64,000 nt of DNA, taken from assembly GCA_000727475.1 (NCBI GenBank), contig KL647324.1, positions 529,719 to 593,718 of the forward strand, read 5' to 3'. The position numbers and the translations under genes were made by a program. This stretch comes from Sarcocystis neurona (taxonomy: Eukaryota > Apicomplexa > Conoidasida > Eucoccidiorida > Sarcocystidae). Shown piece after piece: positions 46,401 through 59,300 of the stretch; position 1 is the stretch's first letter, and the number at the start of each line of letters is the position of its first letter. The notes under the pieces were generated by a model. The model ran no database searches. It was not told the DNA's origin and saw nothing but the letters and a program-made list of their open reading frames with translations.

Positions 46401-49400
46401 CAAAACGTCGCCGCACAAGTAAGCATATCTTTTCACGACGCTTGCTGGATAACAAGGCGATGGATCATCCCTACGATTTGAGAAATAAACTGTGCAAATC
46501 CCGCGAACAGCTGCTTTGAGTGTAGACTCGTACTCGAAGACACGCGTGTGCACTAGAGATTTTATGACAGATGAGCACGTATGCTTTATATACGATTGTA
46601 TTTTACGAAGTGGATTCACGTGAAGCCTTAACGCTTCCGCCTACAGTCGTGTGGAAACATGAATTCTGCATAGATGCACCTACATATACATATATATGTA
46701 TATATTCATATGTATGTGTGCATGGTGATACACGTGCATATTTATATATATATATGTATAGTGGGGTCAGATGCATAGCCACAAAAACGGTTAGCACAAA
46801 TTCGGAAAACTGTGTACAGTTAGTCTATGTTTCATCGAGGTCTTGACAGATGCACCAGCCTTATTGTTCTTCTTGGATTCTCCCACCGTAGACGTAAACA
46901 CTCGAACGTAACTCTGTAGGCGTACATGCGCATGAATTCCTGTGGACCGTGCAAATGGATACAGACATAAATGTGTGCAGGAACCACTCAATTTGGAAAA
47001 AAAGAAATCGATGTTCCTGGGTTTTCCCCGCAACACCTGTAGTACACTAGCCTGTTGCTGTGCTAATGTTCCTGGATATAAAAATCTCTCCCTCCTGCTT
47101 TTTAGATGGGCAAGCAAATCCAACATTGTTGTAAGTGTGTCCGTCTGACACAGTGAAGGGCGTGCTGCACAACGGAAACCTCGGTCGAAATCAGGTTATC
47201 CTACCCACATACATGTTGTGTACCCCTGCGTGTGGTAAATACAGATGCACGAGTAATACGAACCACACGACAGGAAAATGCCAGATAATTGGCACTACCA
47301 CATGCAGAGATCCACATGGAGGTATACACAAGTATTTCAGTATATATAGTTGTGAACGTGTGTACCTATATCTCTACCTACTTCACTATCTAAACCTCTT
47401 ACATGTACATCTATATATCAAGCTACAAACATATATGTGCATATTCACATGCGAAGGAAGCCCATGTCAGAGTACGCACACACGCATACCAACTGTACAT
47501 TTCTTAGGAGCATATATATATATATATATACGTGTAAGCACGTGTGCACATATCATACTCCGCTTCTTGCGCACGACCTTGGGAACAGCCGGAAAATGCC
47601 TTTCTCTCGGTCGGTTCCAAAATTTTCTTTGTATGAATGCCTTTGCGAAGGACTATCGGCAGACTGTATGGCCTCATCTCTACTTTCGTTCGCGACTTTG
47701 GGAGATTCGGCGGCGAGACTATCTCGTTTCACTCAATTCGTCCTCACTCTTCAAGTACTTGCCTCTGCATATTCCTGCTCACAAATTGACTCTCCTTCTA
47801 TTATCATCTGTCTACCTAATTGGCTGCGCACCGTCGTCGACTGCCGCATTGTCTTGCACGGTACCGTCCACACACATGTGCACGACTTCGAGGTCGCCAC
47901 GGAAATAGCTCGCCTCCGTGCACACGGATGTGTCAATTGAAACGAAAGGGATTTCCTTTCGTTATGTCAGTGGACTCACTCGCGTGAATCTACATATTTG
48001 AAGAAGGAAAGCGACCCTCGCAGCATAAAGGTAGACTATACGAAAGCCTTAGTGGAGACACGGGAACCAGCCGGGGTAAAACAACATCTGCACGTTGGAG
48101 GCACCTTCGAGCTGCATGCCTGCAATCGGGGACAACTTCCAGAACGCAGACGTGTCGATGTTAAAGAAGGGGAGAGACGACTGCTTCCTTACTAGTCAAA
48201 TAGTTAAGTGAGAAATTTCCCTGTTGTTGTTTTCTGCACAACTTTCCTTTCTGATTCGTTCCTTTTTTGTTGCATGTGTGCTGGACGAAGACAGCGTAGG
48301 TAATCGTTGACACTTCCCACGTTTTTCTGCATCGCGCTATGCTTTTGGGCTACACACACTGTCTTCACGTCATGACAATCTTGTACAGCGCAGTTCCGTT
48401 TGTGGGTCGGTCGCCGTGGTCGTGTTCAAACTGTGAACAGTGCACCGCCCTTGACCTCCACAACGCTGTTGTCGCGTGTCAGTGAGTGTAATTTGTTCAC
48501 TGCTTGTGAAGAAACGAGATAAAAAAGGATCCTTTGTATTGTTACGCACGCGTTCTTTATGGCTGCCACATCAAGGAACTCCGTATACTGCTTACGCTCT
48601 CAGCGCACTGCATCTCTCTGCGTGTACACACAGACATACACGTGTATCTACATATGATACGGACCTTATTTTTTTCCTCTCCGTCTCTCTCTTTCTTCCT
48701 TTCTACATTCATATATGGGCACTTGTGCACAAATGTGTATGTCGTGCGGAAGGCCGGTATAAGAAAGTCAATACGTCAGGGTCCCTTGTGTAGCACACAT
48801 GTGTAAGTTTGTAGATGGCGTCTCCGATGAGATGTCGAGCTTTGTTGTGTGTTGGCAAGTGCCTGTCATGCAGATTCTGTTTTTCCCATTGCTTGCCTAC
48901 GATGTTTTTCACTCGGTAATGAGTGGACAATCACAGGCTTCTGCGTGTTCTCCTACCACAGCCATGCATGTGGGCCACACATTCTGTGTAGATATGTGTG
49001 TACAGAGACTCGCGTGTATCTGCCGGTGCACGGTGTCCAATGTGCCGACTGCGCGGTGTATCTGCATTATTTCAGCGGATGTTGCAAACTACAAGGACCA
49101 AGGTACTTCCTCGTCCTTTTTCTCTCAAAAAAAGCCGAAGACGTGGGTTTTCCTATCCACGCTCTTGTACTTCCTGTGAAGGGTGGCAGAACCAGGCACT
49201 GACGTGTATGCAGTGGAATTATTGCAGTCAGTGAGCAGGGTGCACCCACGACCTCGGCACACACACGTGAGCACGCACGCAGTTCTTGACTTATAAATAG
49301 GCGTAGACACGTAGGAGGGCACTGATTAACCACGTCGGGGCCCTCCCTTACCTACGTAATAGATATACGTATATAAGTACGTACATATGCTTGCAAGAAG

Positions 49401-49560
49401 GACTGTTATAAGAGGCTTGTCGAGACTGAAAATTATAGCGGCTCCGAATTCTGCTGAGAGGACCTCTGCGCTCCTCAGCGGAAATATGTTAGTGTATACG
49501 TGTTGTGTGTATGTGTATAATAGTCCGTCACAGAGGGTATCGAGATAGCGACCAACTTGG
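40478..49560. other. Long unique region without a recognised gene
   Basis: About 9 kb of mostly non-repetitive sequence. On the plus strand one frame stays largely open with isolated stops: 42158-42400 (basic), 42990-43717, 43724-43912 and 44435-45150. Example stretches are PLDTKYGFVAILGEWYKK, RQVLHRILALSAFGKLATG and DENTFLRFILSHIPAPVYL. Minus-strand frames over parts of the same DNA (42971-43183) look equally protein-like, so strand and reality are undecided. TA microsatellites occur at 45.16-45.19, 46.69-46.76 and 47.51-47.53 kb. No tRNA, rRNA or known domain was recognised. Confidence 0.4.
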
Positions 49561-49580
49561 TTCTGCCTGTGCTCTCGGTA

Positions 49581-50118
49581 TATGTACACCAGGTGATGTA
49601 TGAGGTACGTACACCGCAGTGTGTGCGGGACACCGCGTCCTCCGCTCAGTGGGCGTGGGTGTATACGAAGGTGCTCGAATCTCGTATTCCCGATCTGCAG
49701 TGTACGTACACCGTGTTCAGGAGTGTTCTGTCCTTCACTGATACTTGCAGGGTAGTCGCGATGTACGAGCCCCGTGTTGTCTGTCAGTGTTGTTCAGACG
49801 TAGGTGGCGTAGTAGTTCGTGTTGAGGCTCAAGAGTAGCACCTGCAGTACACGCACACTTCACTGAGTTTCCAGTGTACGTACACCTGCGCCTGCGGGGA
49901 CACATACACTGCACTGTCTGTGGTGTGTACACTTGTTGTTTGGGGTGTACGTACACTACACTGCGTGCGATGACTTGTGCGTGCACTGCCGTCTGTACGG
50001 GGTGTCCTGACACCGCAGTGCTTTTGAGGTGAATGTGATAATCACCAGGGTAATTGACTGCGCCGGCGCTGTGTGTGAAAGGTGGGGTCCACTGCAGGCT
50101 GTACCGGGTGTACGTACA
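49581..50118. promoter_or_regulatory. Cluster of TGTACGTACA palindromes upstream of the glycosyltransferase
   Basis: Perfect palindromic cores lie at 49605-49612 (GTACGTAC), 49701-49710, 49875-49884, 49946-49955 and 50109-50118; the last four are the full TGTACGTACA. Flanks are also shared: CAG or CTGCAG on one side and CC/CTGC on the other, with the phrase ACACCGCAGTG recurring at 49611 and about 50010. The last copy lies about 220 bp upstream of the start codon at 50341. Position and palindromy suggest a binding site for a dimeric factor, for example of the ApiAP2 class. That is inference. Confidence 0.45.
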
Positions 50119-50340
50119 CTGCAGTCGTAGGTGATCGCCTCCGTGCTCGAGGACTTCAGCCGCACATGTCGTAGCGTAGCGGCGGGTACTGCTGCTGTCG
50201 TGTGCAGCACCTAATCCTGGCACCATTTTTTTCTCGAAAGCAGGAGTACTCCTGTCGAGCTTCTTTTGTTTTCCACGGACGCGCACTCTGCGAAAAATGT
50301 TCTTCCGCTGTCGCAGCGCTCTGTTGGTTTTCTCTCCTAT

Positions 50341-53300
50341 ATGATGGAGGAGCGGGTGCCCCTGGCCTCTTCGGCCACAGCCCCCTCGTCTCCTTCGAAG
50401 TCGGAAAAAGGGCTTCCTTGTCTTCCTGCCTCGGCACAGAACAGTCGTTCTCTCTCCCTTTCGCCTCGCTCTTCTTCCTCCTCGTCCTCTGTTTCTTCTC
50501 CTTCTGGTCCTTCCTCTTCTTTATCGACTTCGACGTCCCGCTATGCAGCAGCACCGCGTCCTTCCGAGGCGGTGGGCCGTCTCTCACGTCTGCAGTGTCT
50601 CTTGACAGGTGCGCCCTCCCTGTTTCCGCCTTCGGCTTTCAAGAAAACGCTGGGCTCTGAAAGTCTTACCACTTCTCCTTCTTCCTCTTCTTCCTCCTCG
50701 TCCTCATCGTCTTCGTTTGCTGTTTGCCTGACGACGGCCGCCGCGCGGTCCACTTGCGCAGCGCCGAGGGAGAACAGCGAAGACGAAGACGAGGAGCAGG
50801 AGGACGACGAAGAAGAGGGAAGGCAGGGGCACGGAGGGGCGACGCTGCTTGCCGCAACAGCAGCAGCAGAGAAGTCTTCGGGTCAGAGGAGAAGGAAGAA
50901 GAAGAAGAAGCAAGAAGGCAGGCGGTGGATGGGTTCCCTGCTGCACCATGCGCTGCTCTGCGCAGTATTGCTTGCCATCAGTCTTGCTCTTTTCCACGTC
51001 CTGCTGTACTCCTCACTCTTGCCGACGCTGCTTCCGCTCGCATTCAGCGCGGAGCCCGCTGCCCGGCAGCTTCTGCCTTCTGACTACGCAGCTGCTGCCT
51101 CTCTCCACCAACTTCTTGTAGGTCTTCCTCTCCCAAAAGTTGCCGGCGTCACTACCATCGAGGCATCTGCTGTGGTGGTCGGGCCCACGGGTAAGAAAGT
51201 AGATCACATGAACACGTCGCCAGCCACGTACGTCAACGTGCGCCGTGTGTCTATCGCATTCTCGAATGTCTGTGTGTCCATAGAGATACACAGAGAGAGA
51301 GAGGAAAACATAGAGAGCGAGGAAGAAAGAAGAGAGAAAGACATATGGTGGCATTACTATGTAGACAGGTGGCTAGGAATGTTTGAATATTCCTGGAGTT
51401 AACAGTTCATATATATGAATGTTCATAAATGCGTACCTGCAGGACAAAAGGCAAGTGAACATAAGATGTATGGACACTCATGCGTACAGGGTTAAGGAGA
51501 GGCAGAAAGTACATGGTGGAAGTTGGCGGGCCCCTCTGATGGTACTACTCTTTTCCGACTACTAGAGCGACGCTTCATAAACGACAAGGCTGCTCACGTG
51601 CGTATTTCTCCCCCCGCGTGATACTCAAAAACATGTATATGTGTAGACGTATATATATGTGTTTCTGCCTGTACACGCATATATATATCTACGTCCGTTA
51701 GGAATACTGCAGTGTGTGAACGCCTAACTGCATGCTCACCCTTCTTGTGCAGTTTTATTCTGTTCACAAAGAGAGGGCAGAGATGAAGGCGGAATTTTCG
51801 GTCCGTCGTTGGAAACGGATGACTGTGCCCCTGCACGACGCGTGCGTATGGGTCAATACGTACACGTAAATTACATATACATATACAGAGAGAGAGAGAT
51901 AGAAAGACAGGGAGGTAGCTGACGTGTATTTGTGTGTGTCTTTCTTGGTACATTTAGACAGAGTAAACACGTGCATGCACACGTATATACCGTTGAAGTA
52001 TAGATATGTATGTGCAGGTGCGTGTGACTTCCTTTCTGTGTATCCCGTCGAAACGACGTGCAGACACCCGTTATCAGTATCCCGTCTCAGTAGATGTAAG
52101 CACGTGCACATACATCTATCCTGCGTATGTATGGATATATGTTCTTGTCTGTGTCTACTTATTTAGGTAACACGTGCATATCCTGCGATATATTTGTGTA
52201 TATACTTGCATGCGGCCACCTTTCTCTCTACTTTGTAGACGTGTAAACTTGTAGGGCGAAGATGTTTGCCCAGCCCCACGAACGCGAACAAACACATGTA
52301 ACCAAAATTCATCAGCGTGACTGTCTCTACGCGCAGATGCGCTTGCCATTGCAGGAGGACATAAGCTCGACAAGATCAAGTTTATATATATATGTATATT
52401 CATAGAGAGAGAGACAGATGGATATCTGAAATGTGTTATATACGTACGGACAGAATTGGTGGATAGTCGTCGTTGCTTGCTGCTTCCCCAATAAAACAGC
52501 CACAGACTCAAAAGTCCTCAGTGGCGCCTCCTCTTGTCGCCGTCTTGTGTGTAAACCGGTTTCTCTCTTTATTGCCGTCCTCTCTTCCTCTCTCTCGATG
52601 AATGCGTGCATCTGTTTGTCTCTTTGCTTCTGTCTCTCCATACGTACGTACCCTGGTACCTGTTTTACGTACCACATCTTGCTGCATCGCTGCCGACTAC
52701 AGACAAGCTGTGCGCCTGTCCCACTCTCTTGACGTCGTATGGGCGTGTACGTACTTGCTGCCTCTCTGCTTCTTCGTCTGTCTACATCTCGGCGACGGTT
52801 CAAAAATGCTTGCACCGGCCCCTCTATATACATGTACGCTGCTCTCATGTACACACACACAGTTATGTGCGAATACGGGTGTATTCGTGTACACATGTAT
52901 ATGTTTGCGTGAATTCCTCTACCTCTCTTTCCATATGTGTACGCATGTATGTGTGTCTACTCCCATGTACTTGCGTGTCTTTCTATCCAGAAATCTACAT
53001 CGATGTATGTACAGCTCTAGGGGAAACCACGGGTGCACCCACACATCTATTGGTATGTGTTAGTCTTCCCTCCTATACACCCGAACTTTCCCCCATGGTT
53101 CGATTGACTGCCGACGACCGTTTGAATTGTTCCTTTACAACCTGGCATCGTTCTCTCTGTCTCTCTCGCTTTCTGTGCACATATATTTTCTATAGCATCA
53201 ACGACTCTGTATGAACTCCGTCTCCACCGCTGCTGCCACTGCTTGTGTCGCATGCCCGTGCCACGGCACTCCCTGGCGCTGCTGTGAACCGGAGGGGCAT

Positions 53301-56300
53301 GGCTGCCATAGTGCAACTCCATTGGCTTGCGGCTGTTGGCTTTGCTGAGCAAGCTTCTCCGGTCACCTGCTGCTGCTATTGAAACCGGTGTCCTGCTGCT
53401 GCTGTTGCTGGTAAGCGGCCACTTTGACTCATTTCTGCTGCTGTTGGTCGTGCTACGCCCTGCTGCTGCATTTCCTGGTGACTGGGTTGCCTCGCGTCTC
53501 CTGCTGCTCCTGTGAAGTGATGCTGTTGCTGTTTGGCTGCTTCTGCTGCTCGTCCACGCCTGCGGCTGTTGCTGCTGTCGCTCGTGCCAGGAATGCTGCT
53601 GCTGTGAGTCGTGACCTGCCACTGGTCTGCCGCCCCCGCGGTGTGGTCAGGGGGTTCCCGTTTGCTGCTGCTGCTGCACTTGCTACTGTGGCGTTGCTGC
53701 TGTCGCACTGCTGCTGTTGCATTGCTGCTGCTGCATTGCTCGTGTTGCACTGCTGCTCTTGCATTGCTGGTGCTGCTGCTGCGTTGCTGCTGCTGCTGCG
53801 CTGATGCTACTGCTGCACTGGTCCTGCTGCTGCTACACTGCTGCTGCTACAGTACTGCTGCTACGTTGCTGCTCCTACACTGCTGCTGTTACATTGCTGC
53901 TGCATTGCTGTTGCTACATTGCCGCTGCAGTGCTGCTGCTGCACCGCTGCTGTTGCATTGCTGGTGTTGCTGCTGCTGCTTGGTAAAGGTACCGTTCGCG
54001 CTCCCTACAGCAGAGTTGTCGATCACCTGCTGAAACTCGTGACGCTTCCCCTTCTGACGGGAGAACCCCGTTACGTCACCGGAGATGATTTTTCCGTAAT
54101 TATTCCTGTTCGAAATGAAGAAGTAGGTTCTTCCATCCCTTTTTCGCACTCAAAAATCAAATTTACCGGTTTTCGTATATACACGTTCATATATCTGTAC
54201 GCAGGTACACACATATATATATATATACATACGTATACATATGTATGTGTGTACTCCAAGTGCACACACATATGCATGTATGTGTATGTGTGTCGTTCAA
54301 CTGTGGCTTTGGCGGTCTCAAGAATGAAGTTGATAAATATATATATGTGTATGAATGGATATATATGTGCGCGAAGGCACACATACGTATGTACAGGTGT
54401 GTGGTACGAGCAAGGCCTTACTAACCTCGCAGAGACTAACGAGTATCTTTAGGCGTACGTATTAATGTACATGAGTATATAAGGGTGAGTGCACATAGCT
54501 ACTTTTGTACATATATATATAGAGAGAGACACACACACAGACGGACACAGAGACAGAGATTTAGAATGCTCTTCCTATGTATATACATATATTTATATAT
54601 ATATATGAGTGGATGCTCTCGGTATCTATGTACATATGTACATATGAGAGAATGCTCTCTGTACATACATATATATATAGAGAGAGAGGGAAGACAATGC
54701 TCTTTCCGTATAAACGTATATATGTATATATGTGTGAGCGCTTTGGGCAGCTCCACTTGGACGTTCTAACCGCTCGTATGTGAAAGGAAAGGCGAGGAAG
54801 ATTCTGCGTATACCTCTTGACGACCTTCCTGTATGTATATGTATATATGTATATATGTGTATATACATATATATGCATGTATGCGTTTGTGTACACAAAT
54901 GGTGGCGCGAAGACGCACGCCCTACTGCGTGTTTTACGCTGAAACTTATGCGTCTATATGTCTCAAAAGAGTCGCGCGACGACCCTGTCTGTTACCTCAC
55001 ATGTATACGGGCAGGTACTTACATATATACATGTATGACGTATCTTTAGACATACGCACATATAAGTCTACATGTATATACGCGGGATACATCTATATGT
55101 ATATACATATATCTGTATACAGACACCTACGTAAATACATGCATGCTGTATGTTTGGAGGTGCCCATACATATACACGTATATTGTGTACATGCATATAT
55201 ATATATATATGCAGATACTTTCGTAGAAATAAGTATAGACATGTGTGTATGCTACATGTGATAGTGTGGAGAACAGAAACCGTGATTCGTACTTTTCGGA
55301 AGTGACTTCTCTGTTGTTGTCCTCACGTTGATAATGAAGTGAACGTTTGTGCCTACTTTGCTGTATGTTAGAACAAGTGTCTCAAGCGACAGAAAAAGAC
55401 AGACAGACAGACACAGAGACAGAGAGAAAGGCGCAAACAGCTATAGCGGGGATGTAGAGCGTCGCAGCGCAAGCCCGTGCCGGCAGCAAAGAAGCAGCAC
55501 CGGCACACACCACAGATGCAGTGACAGCAGTAACAGGAGCAGCAATCGCAGCAGCTTTGACAGTAGCCGCAGCAAAAAGGCGAAGCCTAGCACTAGCGGC
55601 GAAGAAGAAGAAGGCAGCAGCAGCGGCAGTGGCCCTGGGAAGCGCACCACCCTGCAGCACTCGCCAGGGAAGACGGCCAGGCTTGTTGTGTGACCGACAG
55701 CGCCAGCAGTGTGAGCAGCAGCAGCGTCAGCAGGAGGCCCAGCAGGGCAGCAGCAGGCAGAGGGGGCCGCCGCGGCAGCAGCGGTAGTTGCAGTCAGGTG
55801 GAGCAGCAGGACCACAGAGCCGCAGCAGCAGACGCGTCCGAGGAAAAAGCAGCAGCAGCAGCAGATGTGTGGAGGGGGGTGTTGACTGACGTGAAGGCAG
55901 CAGCGGTCGGTGGTGGCGACATTACAGGGTGAGCAGCAGTTGCCTCCCGTGGTAGACGTCGTCATTTCCGTAAGAAAGAGATTTATTTCTTTTAGAGAGA
56001 GAGAATGAGAGGAGAAGTGTTGCTGTCTGTCGGCGCGTTTGGCCAAATTTGTCGGAAGAGAGTCTCGTTTCTCATCCGCAGCAGCCCAGCCAGCTACAGG
56101 GCAGCTGTCTGCGCGTACCGCCCCAGATAACGAAGAGCTGTTGCTGCTGCTTCTGCTGCTGGAGCCTGCAGCGAAAGACAAGCAGCAGCGCTTCTGTCAC
56201 GGCGCATACATCTGGAGAATATGCGTCATTAGCTGGTGCGCATGCCGTTCATACGTGGACGTTGCGTGGGTGTTTCTGTTGGCTCTGCATGCATAGGACG

Positions 56301-59300
56301 TCCACCACGATCACTTACATATGTATGTATATATGTACGTACACATATATACACGTGTCGACGCGTCTAGTGTAATAGGTTTGCTATAGATTTAATGTGG
56401 GCTGGTACTCCTCCGCACGTTCGCCCCTATGTATCTGTACGTGTGTCATAGTCGGCTGAGACGAAACGCCGGAAGGGGCTCACTCTGCAGCAGTCAAACA
56501 GTAAAAATTACCCCCAGCGCTCTTCACATATATATATATCTATACCTACATCTATGTATATATATAAAGAGACATAGGGACAGACACGTGTGGGGTCTGG
56601 CCCGTGTCCTGAGACCAAGAACTTTCTGCTGCAGCTTTCCCAGCCTCACACGCATAAAGGAAAACTAACACGCGCAGTGCTCTGCGTATATGCGCCTGTT
56701 TTAACGCTACTAACTCGGCTGGTTGCTGCTGGTGGATCTGCAGGGGGAAGTCTATTTCTGCAGCTGCTGCCGCTGAGGCTCGACGCGCCTTCTGCTGCCG
56801 CTGTCGCTGCTACGTGTGCTGCGCCGCTGGAACGCCTGCTGCAGCTGTTGCTCGACTGCTCTGAGGGTGCTGCTGCTGCTGCTGAAGTGCTGCTGCTTTC
56901 TTAGTGCTACCACTGGTACTGCTGCTGCTTGGTTGCTGCTGCTACCGCCAGTGCTGCTGCTTTCTTCTTCTAGCTACCGCTGCTGCTATCTCCTTCCTGC
57001 TGCCGCTGGTCCCAGGCTGTGCTGCTGCTGCTGCTATGTTTCTTCTGGTGCGGTGACTGTCGACGCCTGGCGTTTCTGCTGCTCGAGCTGCTGGTGTCGT
57101 ATCAGGAGTACCTGCCGACGACGTTGAAATTTCTCTTCGAAGCAACGCCTTCGCAGACAATTCGAGAAGTTATTGTCGTGGACGACAACAGCGACATACC
57201 TATCGAAGCAGTCATCAGAGCCGCTGGTCTGCCCGAAGAAACTCTGCGGAAAATCATTTTCCTTCGATTTCGTAAGAACCATCTGTGTGCAAATTTGTCA
57301 TGTATATGTACGTCTATACACATACGAATATATCTTCACACATCTGTATATGTATATATTTACATGCGTGTATATATGCATTCAATCAGTATACATATAT
57401 ATATATATATACATATATATACATATGTATTCAATCAGTGTACACATATATATATATATATATATGTAAGTGCGTATATGTATGTGTGTATCCAGCATAT
57501 GCATGTATTCGCACATCTATATACATGTATATATATATATATGTATATATATTCAATCAGTATACATATTTGTGTGTATATATATACATATATATATATA
57601 TATATGTATTCAATCAGTGTACATATGTATGTGTGTACGTATTCAATCAGTACATGTATATAAATATATATATATGTATGTATCCAACATATATATGTAT
57701 TCACACATCTATATACATCTGCCTATCTGTGTATCTCTACATATATATATATATATGTACAAACAGCATATATATGTATATATGTATATATATATATGTG
57801 TATATGTGTATATATACATGTATTCAATCAGTGCATATATATATATATATATATGTATATGTGTTCAGCCCGTGTACGTATGTATATATGAATGTATTTA
57901 ATATTTAAATGTATGTATTCAATAAGTATGTGTGGAGATTATTGCCTACATATTCGCGTCTATGGATGTGTATACAGTAAAATATCTGTTGTCGTGTGTA
58001 CACACATATATATACAGAGAGAGAGAGAAACGTGCGCAAAGGTAAAGCGAGAGGGAGATAGCCAGTTGCACATATGTATACATGTATATATATTTATATG
58101 TGTACACACCTACGTTGTGTACGTATGCGTGTATACGCATGCATGTGCATTAAAATATCTATCATTGTGTGAATATATATATATATATATAGCGAGAGAA
58201 ACGCACGCGCACACACACATACACATACGTACACATACACATACATACACATACCCATACATATAAATACACGTACACACACATACACATATACACATGT
58301 GCACAGACATATATATACATACATACACGTACACATATACACATATACACATACACACATACACATATACACATACACATATACACATACACATATACAC
58401 ATACACATATACACATACACATATACATATACACACATATGTATATACATACATATATACACACACACATATATATGTACACATATACAGATAGACATAC
58501 ACATCCAGGTGCACGCACACACATAGGGATGAAGCGAGTGAAACGAAGAGAGTCTTCCAGGTGGATGCGTAAATATGGGTGTAGGGCATCGACTATTTAT
58601 TTGTCTTCCGCGCTCCTCCCCGTATCTGCATGCATGCCCTTCTGTCCGCGCTTTCCTTGCCTCTCTCCCTGTTTCTCGTCGTGTTTTTTCCGGCTCTCTT
58701 CTTCTCCTTCTTCTGCCATTCATTCCCAGTGTGTGCAGCTTTGTCTTTTCCCAGCCGATCAGCCTCGACTTCGTCGCTTTGCTTCTGTTTCCCTGCCTGC
58801 GTCTACGTGCTCTCCTCTCTACTTCGCTTTTGTAGCCCGCGTCGCGCGCTCTTCTGTTTTTGTCCGCTGGCGTGCGCGCCGTCCACGTCCGTATTTCGTT
58901 CTCCACCGCTGGGGAGATGTGTGTGTCTCTGCATGAGTCTTCGGTCAGTCTTTCGGACTGTATATCTTTCTGCTTTTCTCCCTCGGCCTCTTGCTGTCTG
59001 TATATATCTCTCCGCTTGTCGCTCGCTTGTGTCTTGCTGTATATCTATAGATGCATGTGTATATATAATATGTCCATCTCCACTTCTCTCTCTCTCTATA
59101 TCTTCACCTCTCTCTCTGTATACATATATATATATGTATATATTCTCACCTCTCTCTCTACCTGTATATATATATATATATCTTTGCCCGGCTCTCTGCA
59201 TGCCTTGCTATACGCGTATCTGTCCGCTTCTCTCTCTCGGTTCCTTTCACACTTTCTTCCTCTCCCTCTCTCTCTCTCTGTCTTGCTGCACGTATGTATG

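Noticed and set aside
53611..54033. Plus-strand Leu/Cys/Ala-rich frame running into the glycosyltransferase exon
   Set aside because: The frame upstream of 53989 is the CTG minisatellite. A splice acceptor at 53988 gives correct phase with exon 1, so the upstream part is intron.
58094..58906. Minus-strand Cys/Val/Tyr/Met frame of about 270 codons, and Thr/His/Tyr plus-strand frames
   Set aside because: Produced by the ACATAC/ACACATAT microsatellite, which has no stop codon in any frame.
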